A DNA stretch of 64,000 nucleotides from Chloroflexota bacterium (lineage in GTDB: Bacteria; Chloroflexota; Limnocylindria; P2-11E): contig VBDU01000056.1 in assembly GCA_005883625.1 (NCBI GenBank), positions 1-64,000 on the forward strand, read 5' to 3'. A program made the position numbers and the translations under genes. A model generated the notes under the pieces. The model was not told where the DNA came from and ran no database searches. It saw only the letters and a program-made list of their open reading frames with translations. Shown piece after piece: positions 17,490 to 24,027 of the stretch. The stretch's first letter is position 1, and every line of letters begins with the position of its first letter.

Positions 17490-18246
17490 CGATCACCTCC
17501 CTGGCCAGGTCGACGAAGCTCTTCGCCGCGTCGGAACGGGGCTCGTACACGGTGATCGGGACGCCCGCGGTGGGCGCCTCGCCGATCTTCACGGACTGGC
17601 GGATCACGGTCTCGAAGACCTGGTGGTCGCCGAGGTCGCGGAGCGAGTCGAGCATGTCGCGCGCGAGGATCGTGCGGCTGTCGTAGAAGGTCGGCAGAAG
17701 GCCGAGCACCTTGAGCTGCGGATTGAGGCGAGCCTGGACCGTCCTGATGATCTTGAGGAGCGCCGCCACGCCCTTGAGCGCGTAGTACTGCGTCTGGACC
17801 GGGATGATCACCTCGTTCGCCGCGACGAGGGCGTTCAGCGTGAGCAGGCCGAGCGTCGGCGGGCAGTCGATGAGGATGTACTCGTAGCGCTGGACGATGT
17901 CGCGCGCGAGCTTGTCGCGCAGCGCCATCTCGCGGCCGATCGCGTTGAAGAGCTCGACCTCGGCGGAGGAGAGCTCGAGTGTCGAGGGCGCGACGTCGAC
18001 GCGCTTGGTCTTCGTCGGCCGCACGATCGACGCGAGCTGCACGTTCGGGTCGATGAGCACGTCGGCGATGCTCCGCTCGACCGTGTTCACGTCGATCCCG
18101 AGCCCGACGGTCAGGTTCGCCTGCGGGTCGAGGTCGATGCAGAGGACGTCGTGGCCCAGGGCGGCGAAGGCGCCGCCGAGGTTGATGGCGCACGTCGTCT
18201 TACCGACGCCGCCCTTCTGGTTCGCGATCGCGATGATCTTGCCCAA
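17476..18246 (-). CDS. parA: Chromosome-partitioning ATPase ParA
   Basis: A 256-aa ParA/Soj ATPase. The deviant Walker A is QKGGVGKTT, with IDLDPQANLTVGLG (Walker A prime) and YILIDCPPTLGLLTLNAL (Walker B). I place the start at TTG 18246 because it gives MGKIIAIANQKGG and has AGAGGAG six bases upstream; the longer frame from 18303 adds a non-family N-terminus. ParA forms nucleoid-bound dimers that pull ParB-parS complexes. It is co-transcribed with parB from the promoter at 18339-18366. Confidence 0.94.
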   Translation of the reverse strand: MGKIIAIANQKGGVGKTTCAINLGGAFAALGHDVLCIDLDPQANLTVGLGIDVNTVERSIADVLIDPNVQLASIVRPTKTKRVDVAPSTLELSSAEVELFNAIGREMALRDKLARDIVQRYEYILIDCPPTLGLLTLNALVAANEVIIPVQTQYYALKGVAALLKIIRTVQARLNPQLKVLGLLPTFYDSRTILARDMLDSLRDLGDHQVFETVIRQSVKIGEAPTAGVPITVYEPRSDAAKSFVDLAREVIGAHN

Positions 18247-18338
18247 CCGCGCTCTCCTCTCGCAGGCTCCGCCCGAGCCCGCTTCGAGTGCTGTGCTCCC
18301 CACAGCGCGCGGAAGCGCACGCGCCCCAGCCCGCAGTG

Positions 18339-18366
18339 ACTATATCCCACGAGGTCGCGCTGTAAC
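18339..18366 (-). promoter_or_regulatory. Putative parAB promoter
   Basis: On the minus strand GTTACA is followed after 16 bases by TATAGT, close to the sigma-70 consensus. The start site would be near 18332, leaving a leader of about 86 bases before the parA TTG. Confidence 0.5.
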
Positions 18367-18388
18367 GCGGGGTCCTTACGCTTGCGGC

Positions 18389-18428
18389 GGGCCCGTAGCT
18401 CAGTGCGATGCGGCCACGGGCTGTTTTT
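18389..18428 (+). other. 5' piece of a tRNA (acceptor to D-loop) forming a terminator-like hairpin
   Basis: GGGCCCGTAGCTCAGTG at 18389-18405 shares 16 bases with the 5' end of the complete CAT tRNA nearby, then diverges within the D-loop. Its acceptor strand would pair with the TGGGCCC of the tRNA 3' piece at 19131-19183. GCCCGT (18391-18396) also pairs with ACGGGC (18416-18421) and is followed by TGTTTTT, so as it stands it may act as a terminator. Confidence 0.55.
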
Positions 18429-18908
18429 AGGAGCTCGACGGGGCGTCACTGGGGCTCGGTCATGTTCCAAGCAACGGCAGGCCAGCTACGTCATGCGATT
18501 CGCCGACATTTTCGCGTGAGGTACGCAGCGCACGTCCCTTGACTTGGTCGAGGCGCAAGATCTCAGCTCGGAGAGCCCTCATTGCCGCGGCCAAGACCTC
18601 CGCCTGGGACCGCCGCCACGGTGGCCATGGCCGTACGCGAGAAGCGCCTTCCGACTCCGGTCCTTGAGCCGTCGCAATTCGCTGCACAACTCGGCTTGGC
18701 GTCTCTACGATCTGCCAGCGATGAAGGGGTTGCGCACGCTCGTTCCGTGACGCCGAGATGAAGCGCGACCCGCCGAATGTTTCGTGCAGCAGGTCGACTG
18801 GTTGTGGCTCGGTCCACTCCCGCGCAGCCTGCTAGCACATATGTTCTAGCGCCAAAACGGTCAAGCAACTGCGCAGGATCAGAGCAAAATCGATGGAGAA
18901 GCAGCCTG
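18429..18908. other. Gene-poor stretch with no supported gene
   Basis: About 480 bases of lower GC than the surroundings (near 60% by eye). The only notable frame is a 75-aa minus-strand ORF at 18460-18687 (helical middle AAAMRALRAEILRLDQVK) with no ribosome site or recognised domain. It lies between two tRNA pieces and may be the remnant of inserted DNA. Confidence 0.4.
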
Positions 18909-18980
18909 TCGGCCCGGCAGGGATCGAACCTGCGACCAGCAGATTATGAGTCCGCCGCTCTGCCACTGAGCTACGGGCCG
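18909..18980 (-). tRNA. tRNA with CAT anticodon (Met, or Ile2)
   Basis: Complete cloverleaf of 72 nt. Acceptor CGGCCCG/CGGGCCG, D-stem GCTC/GAGC, anticodon stem GCGGA/TCTGC around loop CTCATAA, T-arm GCAGG-TTCGATC-CCTGC, discriminator A; CCA is not encoded. A CAT anticodon is shared by elongator Met and lysidine-modified Ile2, which I cannot separate. It is not an initiator, as the GGG/CCC anticodon stem is missing. Confidence 0.93.
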
Positions 18981-19130
18981 CGCTTCATCGTTTTCCCATT
19001 CTCCACGACAACTGCGGGTTCGGGCTTCCGACATCGAGCACCGCCCTGGAGCGCGAGGAGCGACGGCCCGTCGAACCCGGCCGTCGTCGTACAGCCGACA
19101 GCGTGCGCGCACCGTTCGAGCCGAAATGTG

Positions 19131-19183
19131 AAGCCGGCGGACCCATAATCGGCTGGTCCCAGGTTCGAATCCTGGTGGGCCCA
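19131..19183 (+). pseudogene. tRNA 3' piece (anticodon arm to acceptor, CAT anticodon)
   Basis: Reads GGCGGACCCATAATCGGC, then T-arm CCAGG-TTCGAAT-CCTGG and acceptor strand TGGGCCC with discriminator A. The immediately upstream DNA has no D-arm or 5' acceptor strand. The matching GGGCCCGTAGCTCAGTG is found 725 bases upstream on the same strand. It is therefore a tRNA interrupted in the D-loop or a displaced fragment. The anticodon stem has one G-G mismatch. Confidence 0.7.
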
Positions 19184-19247
19184 CAGAAACCAGGGAGGGA
19201 AGCGTCACCGGAGCCGCGGGGGCGTTCGCCCAGCGCCGAGACCTCGT

Positions 19248-20204
19248 ATGACCGTCGCGCTCGCCGACGTCGAGCGTGCGCGCCCGGTCGTCGCGCCGCT
19301 CGTGCACCGCACCCCGCTCCTGTCGAGCCGGCAGCTCGGTGAGCGCATCGGGGCGCTGGCGTTCCTCAAGGCGGAGAACCTCCAGCGCACCGGCTCATTC
19401 AAGCCGCGCGGGGCGACGTACGCCATCGCGACCCTCGCCCCGGAGAGGCGCTCGCGCGGCATCGTCACGATGAGCGCGGGCAACGCGGCGCAGGCGATCG
19501 CCTACGCGGCACGTGCCGTGGGCGCGCCCGTGACCGTGGCGATGCCGGAGACCGCACCGAAGACGAAGATCGAGGCGACGCGCGGCTACGGCGCCGAGGT
19601 CGTCTTCGCCCCCGACGTCACCCGGCTCCGGGCGCTCGTCGCCGAGATCGTCGAGCGCACCGGGCGGTACTTCCTCCACCCGTACGACGATGCCGCGATG
19701 ATCGCCGGACATGGGACCTGCGCCTTGGAGGTCCTCGAGGACCTGCCGGACGCGGACGTCTTCGTCGTCGGCGTCGGCGGCGGCGGACTCATCGCGGGCA
19801 TCGCCGTCGCCGTCGCCGGGAAGCGGCCGGGTGCGCGCGTGATCGGTGTCGAGCCGACCGGCGCGAACGCCATGCGCCGCGCGCTCGACGCGGGCGCGCC
19901 GGTCCCCCTCGAGCGCGTCGCGACGATCGCCGACGGCCTCGCCGCGCCGGTCGCGGGGACGATCCCGCTCGACATCTGTCGTCGCCTCGTCGCCGATGTG
20001 GTGGTCGTCGACGACTCCGTGATCGCGGAGGGCATGCGGTTCCTCGCGTCGCGCGCGCGGCTTCTCGCCGAGCCCGCGGGCGCGGCCGCGACCGGTGCGC
20101 TCCTGGCCGGCGCCGTCCGCGTGCGGCCGGGGGAGCGCGTCGTGTCGATCGTCTCCGGGGGCAACGTCGACCTCGCGCGCGCGGCCGAGCTCTTCGCGGC
20201 GTGA
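19248..20204 (+). CDS. PLP-dependent threonine/serine dehydratase family protein
   Basis: A 318-aa fold-type II PLP enzyme. The cofactor lysine is in TGSFKPRGA (Lys52), the phosphate loop is GVGGGGLIAG, and the C-terminal cofactor contact is in SIVSGGNVDL. There is no C-terminal ACT domain, as in catabolic threonine dehydratase or serine racemase. It would deaminate threonine or serine to the 2-oxo acid; racemase activity is an alternative. The ATG lies 64 bases after the tRNA fragment. Its stop overlaps the RNase H gene start (GTGA). Confidence 0.88.
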   Translation: MTVALADVERARPVVAPLVHRTPLLSSRQLGERIGALAFLKAENLQRTGSFKPRGATYAIATLAPERRSRGIVTMSAGNAAQAIAYAARAVGAPVTVAMPETAPKTKIEATRGYGAEVVFAPDVTRLRALVAEIVERTGRYFLHPYDDAAMIAGHGTCALEVLEDLPDADVFVVGVGGGGLIAGIAVAVAGKRPGARVIGVEPTGANAMRRALDAGAPVPLERVATIADGLAAPVAGTIPLDICRRLVADVVVVDDSVIAEGMRFLASRARLLAEPAGAAATGALLAGAVRVRPGERVVSIVSGGNVDLARAAELFAA

Positions 20205-20704
20205 GCGACGCGGAGCGGCGCCACGTGCTCTACGCCGACGGCGCGGCGCGCGGGAACCCCGGGCCGGCCGGTGCCGGCGCGCTCCTGCTCGACGATCGGG
20301 GCAACGTCGTCGCGGAGCTGACGAAATTCCTGGGCCATGCCACGAACAACGTCGCCGAATACAACGGGCTCATCCTCGGCCTCGAGGAGGCCCTTCGCCG
20401 CGGCATCCGCGACATCGACGTGCGCTTGGACTCGCTGCTGGTCGTCGAGCAGATGTGCGGGAGATGGAAGATCAAGCATCCCCGACTCCAGCCGCTCGCG
20501 CGGCACGCCGGGGAGCTCCTCGCGAAGTTCCCCCGCCACGAGATCCGACACGTTCCGCGGGAGGAGAACACACGCGCGGACGCACTCTCAAATCGCGCTA
20601 TTGATGCGTCGGGCGCGGACGCCCCGACCGGGGGGGTTGCAGGGGCAGCGGGAGGGGCCCAAGCGAGGGTTGCAGGGGATTCTCCCCCTGCGAAGAGCGG
20701 GTGA
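20201..20704 (+). CDS. Ribonuclease HI family protein
   Basis: A 167-aa protein with an RNase HI fold of the Bacillus YpdQ/reverse-transcriptase-like type. Active-site acids are visible in YADGAARGNPGPAG (Asp), NNVAEYNGLILGLEEA (Glu), IDVRLDSLLVV (Asp) and EENTRADALSNRA (Asp). It would cleave RNA in RNA-DNA hybrids. The last 30 or so residues (GADAPTGGVAGAAGGAQARV and after) come from a palindromic repeat block and are not part of the fold. GTG start coupled to the dehydratase stop. Confidence 0.87.
   Translation: MSDAERRHVLYADGAARGNPGPAGAGALLLDDRGNVVAELTKFLGHATNNVAEYNGLILGLEEALRRGIRDIDVRLDSLLVVEQMCGRWKIKHPRLQPLARHAGELLAKFPRHEIRHVPREENTRADALSNRAIDASGADAPTGGVAGAAGGAQARVAGDSPPAKSG
20625..20696. 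repeat. Palindromic repeat block inside RNase H gene 3' end
   Basis: Includes GCAGGGG-attctc-CCCCTGC at 20672-20691. The flank CCCCCTGCGAAGA recurs in inverse orientation in the PspC-type gene (53692-53704). Read in frame as a Gly/Ala-rich tail. Confidence 0.75.
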
Positions 20705-21480
20705 AGGAAGACCCGCTCCACGCGTTCGTCTCGCGGAGCCTTCGCGCCGAGGTAAGCGACGTGCGGAGCGAGGTCATCGCGAAGGACCCGCGCCGGGAGC
20801 TCGAGCGGATCCGCTTCCGGCAGGACGGGGGCGAGCGCACGCTCATCCTCCAGCGCGTTCCGGCCGACGAGGCGCTCGAGACGCAGCTCCTGCCGTTCCT
20901 CGCGCGCAGGACCGATCGCGTGCCCGCGGTGCGCTCACGGGGGATCCCGCCGCCGACGGTGCCGGCGTGGCCCTGGGTCCTCGTTGAGGACGTCGTCGAC
21001 GCTCCCAGCGCGTGCGAGCGCGACCCGCGCGACATCGTGCGCGCCAAGGTCACGGTCGAGCAGGCCGTGCGCTCCGACGTGCCGGCGCTCCGCGCGCTCG
21101 GCGTCCCCGCGTTCGCGCCCGCCGACCTCGTGGCCCGGGTGCCGAGGCAGGCCGGCCGCGCGATCGGAGCAGGCGCCCGCGGCGCCGCGGCGGCCCTTGG
21201 CGCGCTGCCCGTCGTCCTCGCCCACGGCGACCTCGTCTGCGCGAACACGCGCGATACCGAACGCGGCGTCGTCCTCCTCGAGTGGCGCCGCGCGCATCTG
21301 GGGTGTGGCCTGCTCGACGTGGCCCGTCTCGTGAGCGACCTGCGCGCGTGGGACGAACGGACGAAGACGGAGGAGCTGTTCGCGCTGTATGGACAGCTTT
21401 CGGGGCAACGCTTCGACAGCGAAGCGATCCGAGCGGCGGAGCTCGTGGACGAGGCGATACACGCCGCGACCACGTACTGA
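20701..21480 (+). CDS. Aminoglycoside-phosphotransferase-fold protein
   Basis: A 259-aa protein with the catalytic and metal-site stretch of the APH/choline-kinase fold: VLAHGDLVCANTRDTERGVV (the HGD-x4-N loop) and then LLEWRRAHLGCGLLDVARLV. The second metal ligand, normally Asp (LIDW), is Glu here. The N-terminal lobe is short and poorly conserved. It is likely a small-molecule kinase, though it could be inactive. GTG start overlaps the RNase H gene stop; the RNase P RNA gene follows. Confidence 0.7.
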   Translation: MKEDPLHAFVSRSLRAEVSDVRSEVIAKDPRRELERIRFRQDGGERTLILQRVPADEALETQLLPFLARRTDRVPAVRSRGIPPPTVPAWPWVLVEDVVDAPSACERDPRDIVRAKVTVEQAVRSDVPALRALGVPAFAPADLVARVPRQAGRAIGAGARGAAAALGALPVVLAHGDLVCANTRDTERGVVLLEWRRAHLGCGLLDVARLVSDLRAWDERTKTEELFALYGQLSGQRFDSEAIRAAELVDEAIHAATTY

Positions 21481-21505
21481 AAACCCGCGCGAAGCGCGAT
21501 AAAAT
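21477..21505 (+). promoter_or_regulatory. Putative rnpB promoter
   Basis: CTGAAA-N17-TAAAAT; the -10 ends eight bases before the 5' end of the RNase P RNA P1 helix. A small hairpin CGCGC-gaa-GCGCG lies in the spacer. Confidence 0.6.
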
Positions 21506-21512
21506 AAAACCG

Positions 21513-21799
21513 ACCGAGCAGGCCAGACGGTCGCGGCGGCGCAAGCCGTCGAGGAAAGTCCGGACTACGCAGGGCAGGGAAAGGGGTAACACCCCTCCGC
21601 CGTGAGGCGAGGCCAGCGCCACAGTGACGAACCGTCGTAAGGCGGGTGAAACGGGCAAGCGCTTCCCGTAGCAAGGCGATGTAAGGGGGCGATGGTGTGG
21701 CCCGCACCGTCCCCGGGTACGCCGCTAGAGGCGGAGGGTGACCTCCGTCCGAGAGGGATGACCGTCCTCGACAGGATCCGGCTTAGCGGCCTGCTCGGT
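21513..21799 (+). ncRNA. rnpB: RNase P RNA, bacterial class A
   Basis: The ends pair perfectly in P1 (ACCGAGCAGGCC with GGCCTGCTCGGT). The universal GAGGAAAGTCCGGACT (P4 5' strand), GCCACAGTGACGAACC, GGGTGAAACGGGCAAG and GACAGGATCCGGCTTA (P4 3' strand) motifs appear in order. This is the catalytic RNA for tRNA 5' processing. At about 287 nt it is shorter than the usual 330-400 nt, so a peripheral helix such as P12 is probably reduced; I could not fold it to prove which. Confidence 0.93.
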
Positions 21800-21863
21800 C
21801 TTCTCGTTGCATCCGCGCCCGCGTCACTGGCGTATACCAGTCCTAGAGGAGAAGGAGGTGGCC

Positions 21864-22391
21864 ATGCGTCTTCTCGCGGGAATCGCCAGCTTCACGCTCG
21901 TCCTTGCCGCATGCGGCGGGACGGCGGCCGCACCGAGCCCGAGCCGGACCCCGTCACCCAGCCCGACGGCGAGCCCATCGCCGACGCCGACGCCCGCGCC
22001 CACGTTCAAGGCGGAGCTCAAGAGCTCGAATGAGAATCCGCCGATCACCGACGCCGAGGCGTCGTGTTCCGGCAACGCGACCGTCACGTTCAGCGGCACG
22101 AGCGTGAAATTCGACGTCGTCATCAGCGGGTGCCCGGCGACGACGGCGATCAACATCGGACACATCCACGAGGGTGCCGCGGGCGTGAACGGCCCCGTGC
22201 GCATCGACACCGGCCTCAAGGCCGGAGATCTCACGCTGACCGCCGGTGGCGTGACGTTCACGCGCACCGTCACGGGCGACGCGGCGATCATCTCGCAGGT
22301 CTTGGCGAACCCCGCCGGCTGGTACGTCAACTTCCACTCGACGCTCCACGGGGGCGGCGTCATCCGAGGCCAGCTCACCAAGGCGTCCTGA
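21864..22391 (+). CDS. CHRD-domain lipoprotein
   Basis: A 175-aa exported lipoprotein. The ATG at 21864 follows a strong AGGAGGT. The signal MRLLAGIASFTLVLAACGG has a lipobox cysteine, followed by a Ser/Pro/Thr-rich linker of repeated SPSPT units. The rest is a CHRD domain: FKAELKSSNENPP, then INIGHIHEGAAGVNGPVRID and GWYVNFHSTLHGGGVIRGQL. CHRD domains (first described in chordin) are common in secreted bacterial proteins; ligand unknown. A strong terminator follows, making this a single-gene unit. Confidence 0.9.
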   Translation: MRLLAGIASFTLVLAACGGTAAAPSPSRTPSPSPTASPSPTPTPAPTFKAELKSSNENPPITDAEASCSGNATVTFSGTSVKFDVVISGCPATTAINIGHIHEGAAGVNGPVRIDTGLKAGDLTLTAGGVTFTRTVTGDAAIISQVLANPAGWYVNFHSTLHGGGVIRGQLTKAS

Positions 22392-22414
22392 GCCGAACCC
22401 GCCTCCAGCCGTAC

Positions 22415-22450
22415 GGACGCCCCCGGAGCTTCGGGGGCGTCCTTCGTTTT
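22415..22450 (+). terminator. Intrinsic terminator after CHRD lipoprotein gene
   Basis: GGACGCCCCCG pairs with CGGGGGCGTCC (11 bp) and is followed by TTCGTTTT. Confidence 0.9.
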
Positions 22451-22469
22451 GAGGCAGAGTTGGTCGGCC

Positions 22470-23561
22470 GTGGATGCGATCGAGCTCGGCGCGGGTCTCG
22501 TGCTCGCCGCGCTCGTGCTCTTCGACGTCTTCCAGGCGGTCGTGGTGCCGCGGCCGATCACCACGCCGATCGGCATCGCGCGCTACGTCGTACGGCTGAC
22601 CTGGGGCGGCTGGCGTGACACCTTCAGCGGTGTGACCGCGGCCGACAAGCGGGAGCGCTACCTCGGCGTGTACGCGCCGGCCATCCTTATCTTCCTGCTC
22701 GCCCTCTGGATCGTCGGCCTCGTGGCGGGGTACGGGCTCGTCCTGCACGCGCTCCGCGAGCAGCTCGACCCGCGCCCACCCGACGTCTGGGCCGCGTTGT
22801 ACTTCGCCGGCACGAGCCTGCTCACGATCGGCTTCGGCGACATCGCGCCCGTCGGTCCGGGGGCGCGACTGGTCGCGCTGGTCGCGGGCGCGAGCGGCCT
22901 CATCCTCGTGGCCCTCGCGATCACGTTCCTGTTCTCGCTCTACACGACGTTCCAGCGTCGCGAGCAGCTGGTCGTGACGCTCGACGAGCGCGCGGGAGCG
23001 CCGCCGTCGGGAGTGCGCCTCCTCGAGACGAGCGCCCGGCTCGGCATGCTCGACGATCTTCCACGGCTTTTCGCGGCCTGGGAGCTCTGGTCCGCCGAGG
23101 TCCTCGACAGCCACCTCGCCTATCCGCTCCTCGGCTTCTTCCGGTCGTCGCACGACAACGAGTCCTGGGTGAGCGCGCTCGGGGCGCTCCTCGACGCGGC
23201 GACGCTCTGCGTGACGACGGTCGAGGGCGTGACCGACGGGCAGGCGCGGATGCTCCTCGGCCTCGGGACGCACCTCGTCGAGGACGTCACACGCTTCTTC
23301 GCGATGCCGCACGAACACGAGACGCTCGTCGAACGCTCCGAGTTCGACGCGGCACGTGCCGAGCTCGCCGGCGCGGGGCTTCGTCTGCGCGATGCGAACG
23401 AGTCGTGGGCCGCGTTCACGAAGCTGCGCGCGCGGTATGCCTCCGACCTGAACTCCATGGCCGCCTTCTGGGCCGTGCCGCCCGCGCAATGGATCGGCGA
23501 CCGGTCGACCATGCGTCACGTGTTGGGGGCCTCCGCCGGTCAGCCCATGCCGCGGCCCTGA
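22470..23561 (+). CDS. Two-helix potassium channel protein
   Basis: About 363 aa from GTG 22470. A TTG at 22449 is in frame but lies in the terminator T-run, so I prefer the GTG. After an N-terminal membrane segment and an amphipathic loop, the pore module reads LYFAGTSLLTIGFGDIAPVG, with the TIGFGD selectivity filter between two helices (ion-channel 2 type). The C-terminal 200 residues are cytosolic, alpha-helical and of no recognised regulatory family. It probably conducts K+ across the cytoplasmic membrane. Confidence 0.88.
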   Translation: MDAIELGAGLVLAALVLFDVFQAVVVPRPITTPIGIARYVVRLTWGGWRDTFSGVTAADKRERYLGVYAPAILIFLLALWIVGLVAGYGLVLHALREQLDPRPPDVWAALYFAGTSLLTIGFGDIAPVGPGARLVALVAGASGLILVALAITFLFSLYTTFQRREQLVVTLDERAGAPPSGVRLLETSARLGMLDDLPRLFAAWELWSAEVLDSHLAYPLLGFFRSSHDNESWVSALGALLDAATLCVTTVEGVTDGQARMLLGLGTHLVEDVTRFFAMPHEHETLVERSEFDAARAELAGAGLRLRDANESWAAFTKLRARYASDLNSMAAFWAVPPAQWIGDRSTMRHVLGASAGQPMPRP

Positions 23562-23569
23562 TCGCAGGG

Positions 23570-23585
23570 TGGCATGTCGCTTGCG
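23570..23585 (+). promoter_or_regulatory. Sigma-54-type promoter before small membrane protein gene
   Basis: TGGCATG-TCGC-TTGCG, an essentially perfect -24/-12 element with GG-N10-GC. The predicted start near 23596 leaves a 19-base leader with a strong AAGGAGGT before the ATG at 23615. Confidence 0.65.
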
Positions 23586-23614
23586 CGTCCCGCGCCAGAA
23601 GGAGGTAGCCGGAC

Positions 23615-23764
23615 ATGCTCTGGACGATCGTCCTCATCCTGCTGATCCTGTGGCTGCTCGGCGGGCCGATCCTCAACCTTGGCGCGCTCGTTCACCTGCT
23701 GCTGGTGATCGCGCTCATCGTCCTGCTGGTGCAGCTGATCACGGGACGACGCGTCGCTCTCTGA
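23615..23764 (+). CDS. Tiny two-helix membrane protein, lmo0937-like
   Basis: A 49-aa product beginning MLWTIVLILLILWLLGGPIL and ending LLVQLITGRR. It has two hydrophobic helices joined by LNLGALVHL, the pattern of the lmo0937/DUF5670 family of small stress-associated membrane proteins. AAGGAGGT precedes the ATG and a sigma-54-type promoter lies upstream. Monocistronic. Family role unknown. Confidence 0.8.
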   Translation: MLWTIVLILLILWLLGGPILNLGALVHLLLVIALIVLLVQLITGRRVAL

Positions 23765-23796
23765 CCGTAAGCACGCTCGCCGGGTCGGCCTCGGGG

Positions 23797-23826
23797 TTGA
23801 CGCGGCGAGCGTGCGGTTGCTATCGT
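23797..23826 (+). promoter_or_regulatory. Sigma-70-type promoter of ABC exporter operon
   Basis: TTGACG-N18-TATCGT, followed by a leader of about 200 bases that contains a short ORF and an intrinsic terminator. Confidence 0.6.
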
Positions 23827-23873
23827 TCGCTGTCGCCGCGCAGGTCGCGGACAGAGCGAAAGGAAGTGGCGCA

Positions 23874-23954
23874 GTGCACAGCGTTCTCATGAACCGCACC
23901 AGCGTCGCCGGGGCGTCCCCTCGGCGTAGCCTGCCCACTCTCCGGATGGCTTAG
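23874..23954 (+). CDS. Leader peptide upstream of ABC exporter
   Basis: A 26-codon ORF (MHSVLMNRTSVAGASPRRSL then PTLRMA) with AAAGGAAG eight bases before its GTG. Codons for L-P-T include GCCCAC (23933-23938), which can pair with GTGGGC (23984-23989) in the 5' arm of the terminator that follows. A ribosome stalled early in the ORF would leave GCCCAC free and favour read-through; one reaching the end would cover it and allow termination. That is the geometry of translational attenuation. The peptide itself has no recognised arrest motif. Confidence 0.55.
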   Translation: MHSVLMNRTSVAGASPRRSLPTLRMA

Positions 23955-23979
23955 AGCTCCTCTCGCGCGTGGCCGCTCG

Positions 23980-24014
23980 GACCGTGGGCACCAAGCCCGC
24001 GGTCTTTTGTATTT
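23980..24014 (+). terminator. Attenuator hairpin ahead of ABC exporter genes
   Basis: GACCGTGGGC-accaa-GCCCGCGGTC, a 10-bp stem with one G-T pair, then TTTTGTATTT. It lies between the leader ORF and the ATPase gene start at 24028, inside the transcription unit. Confidence 0.8.
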
Positions 24015-24027
24015 GTCGAGGTGTGAG

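Noticed and set aside
18460..18687. 75-aa minus-strand ORF in the tRNA region
   Set aside because: No ribosome site, no family and atypical composition; noted only as part of the gene-poor stretch.
18304..18908. Replication origin next to parAB
   Set aside because: I found no convincing cluster of DnaA boxes or AT-rich unwinding region, and dnaA/dnaN are not nearby.
21954..23519. 521-codon minus-strand ORF
   Set aside because: It lies opposite the CHRD lipoprotein and potassium channel genes, both with strong family motifs; composition is typical of an antisense shadow.
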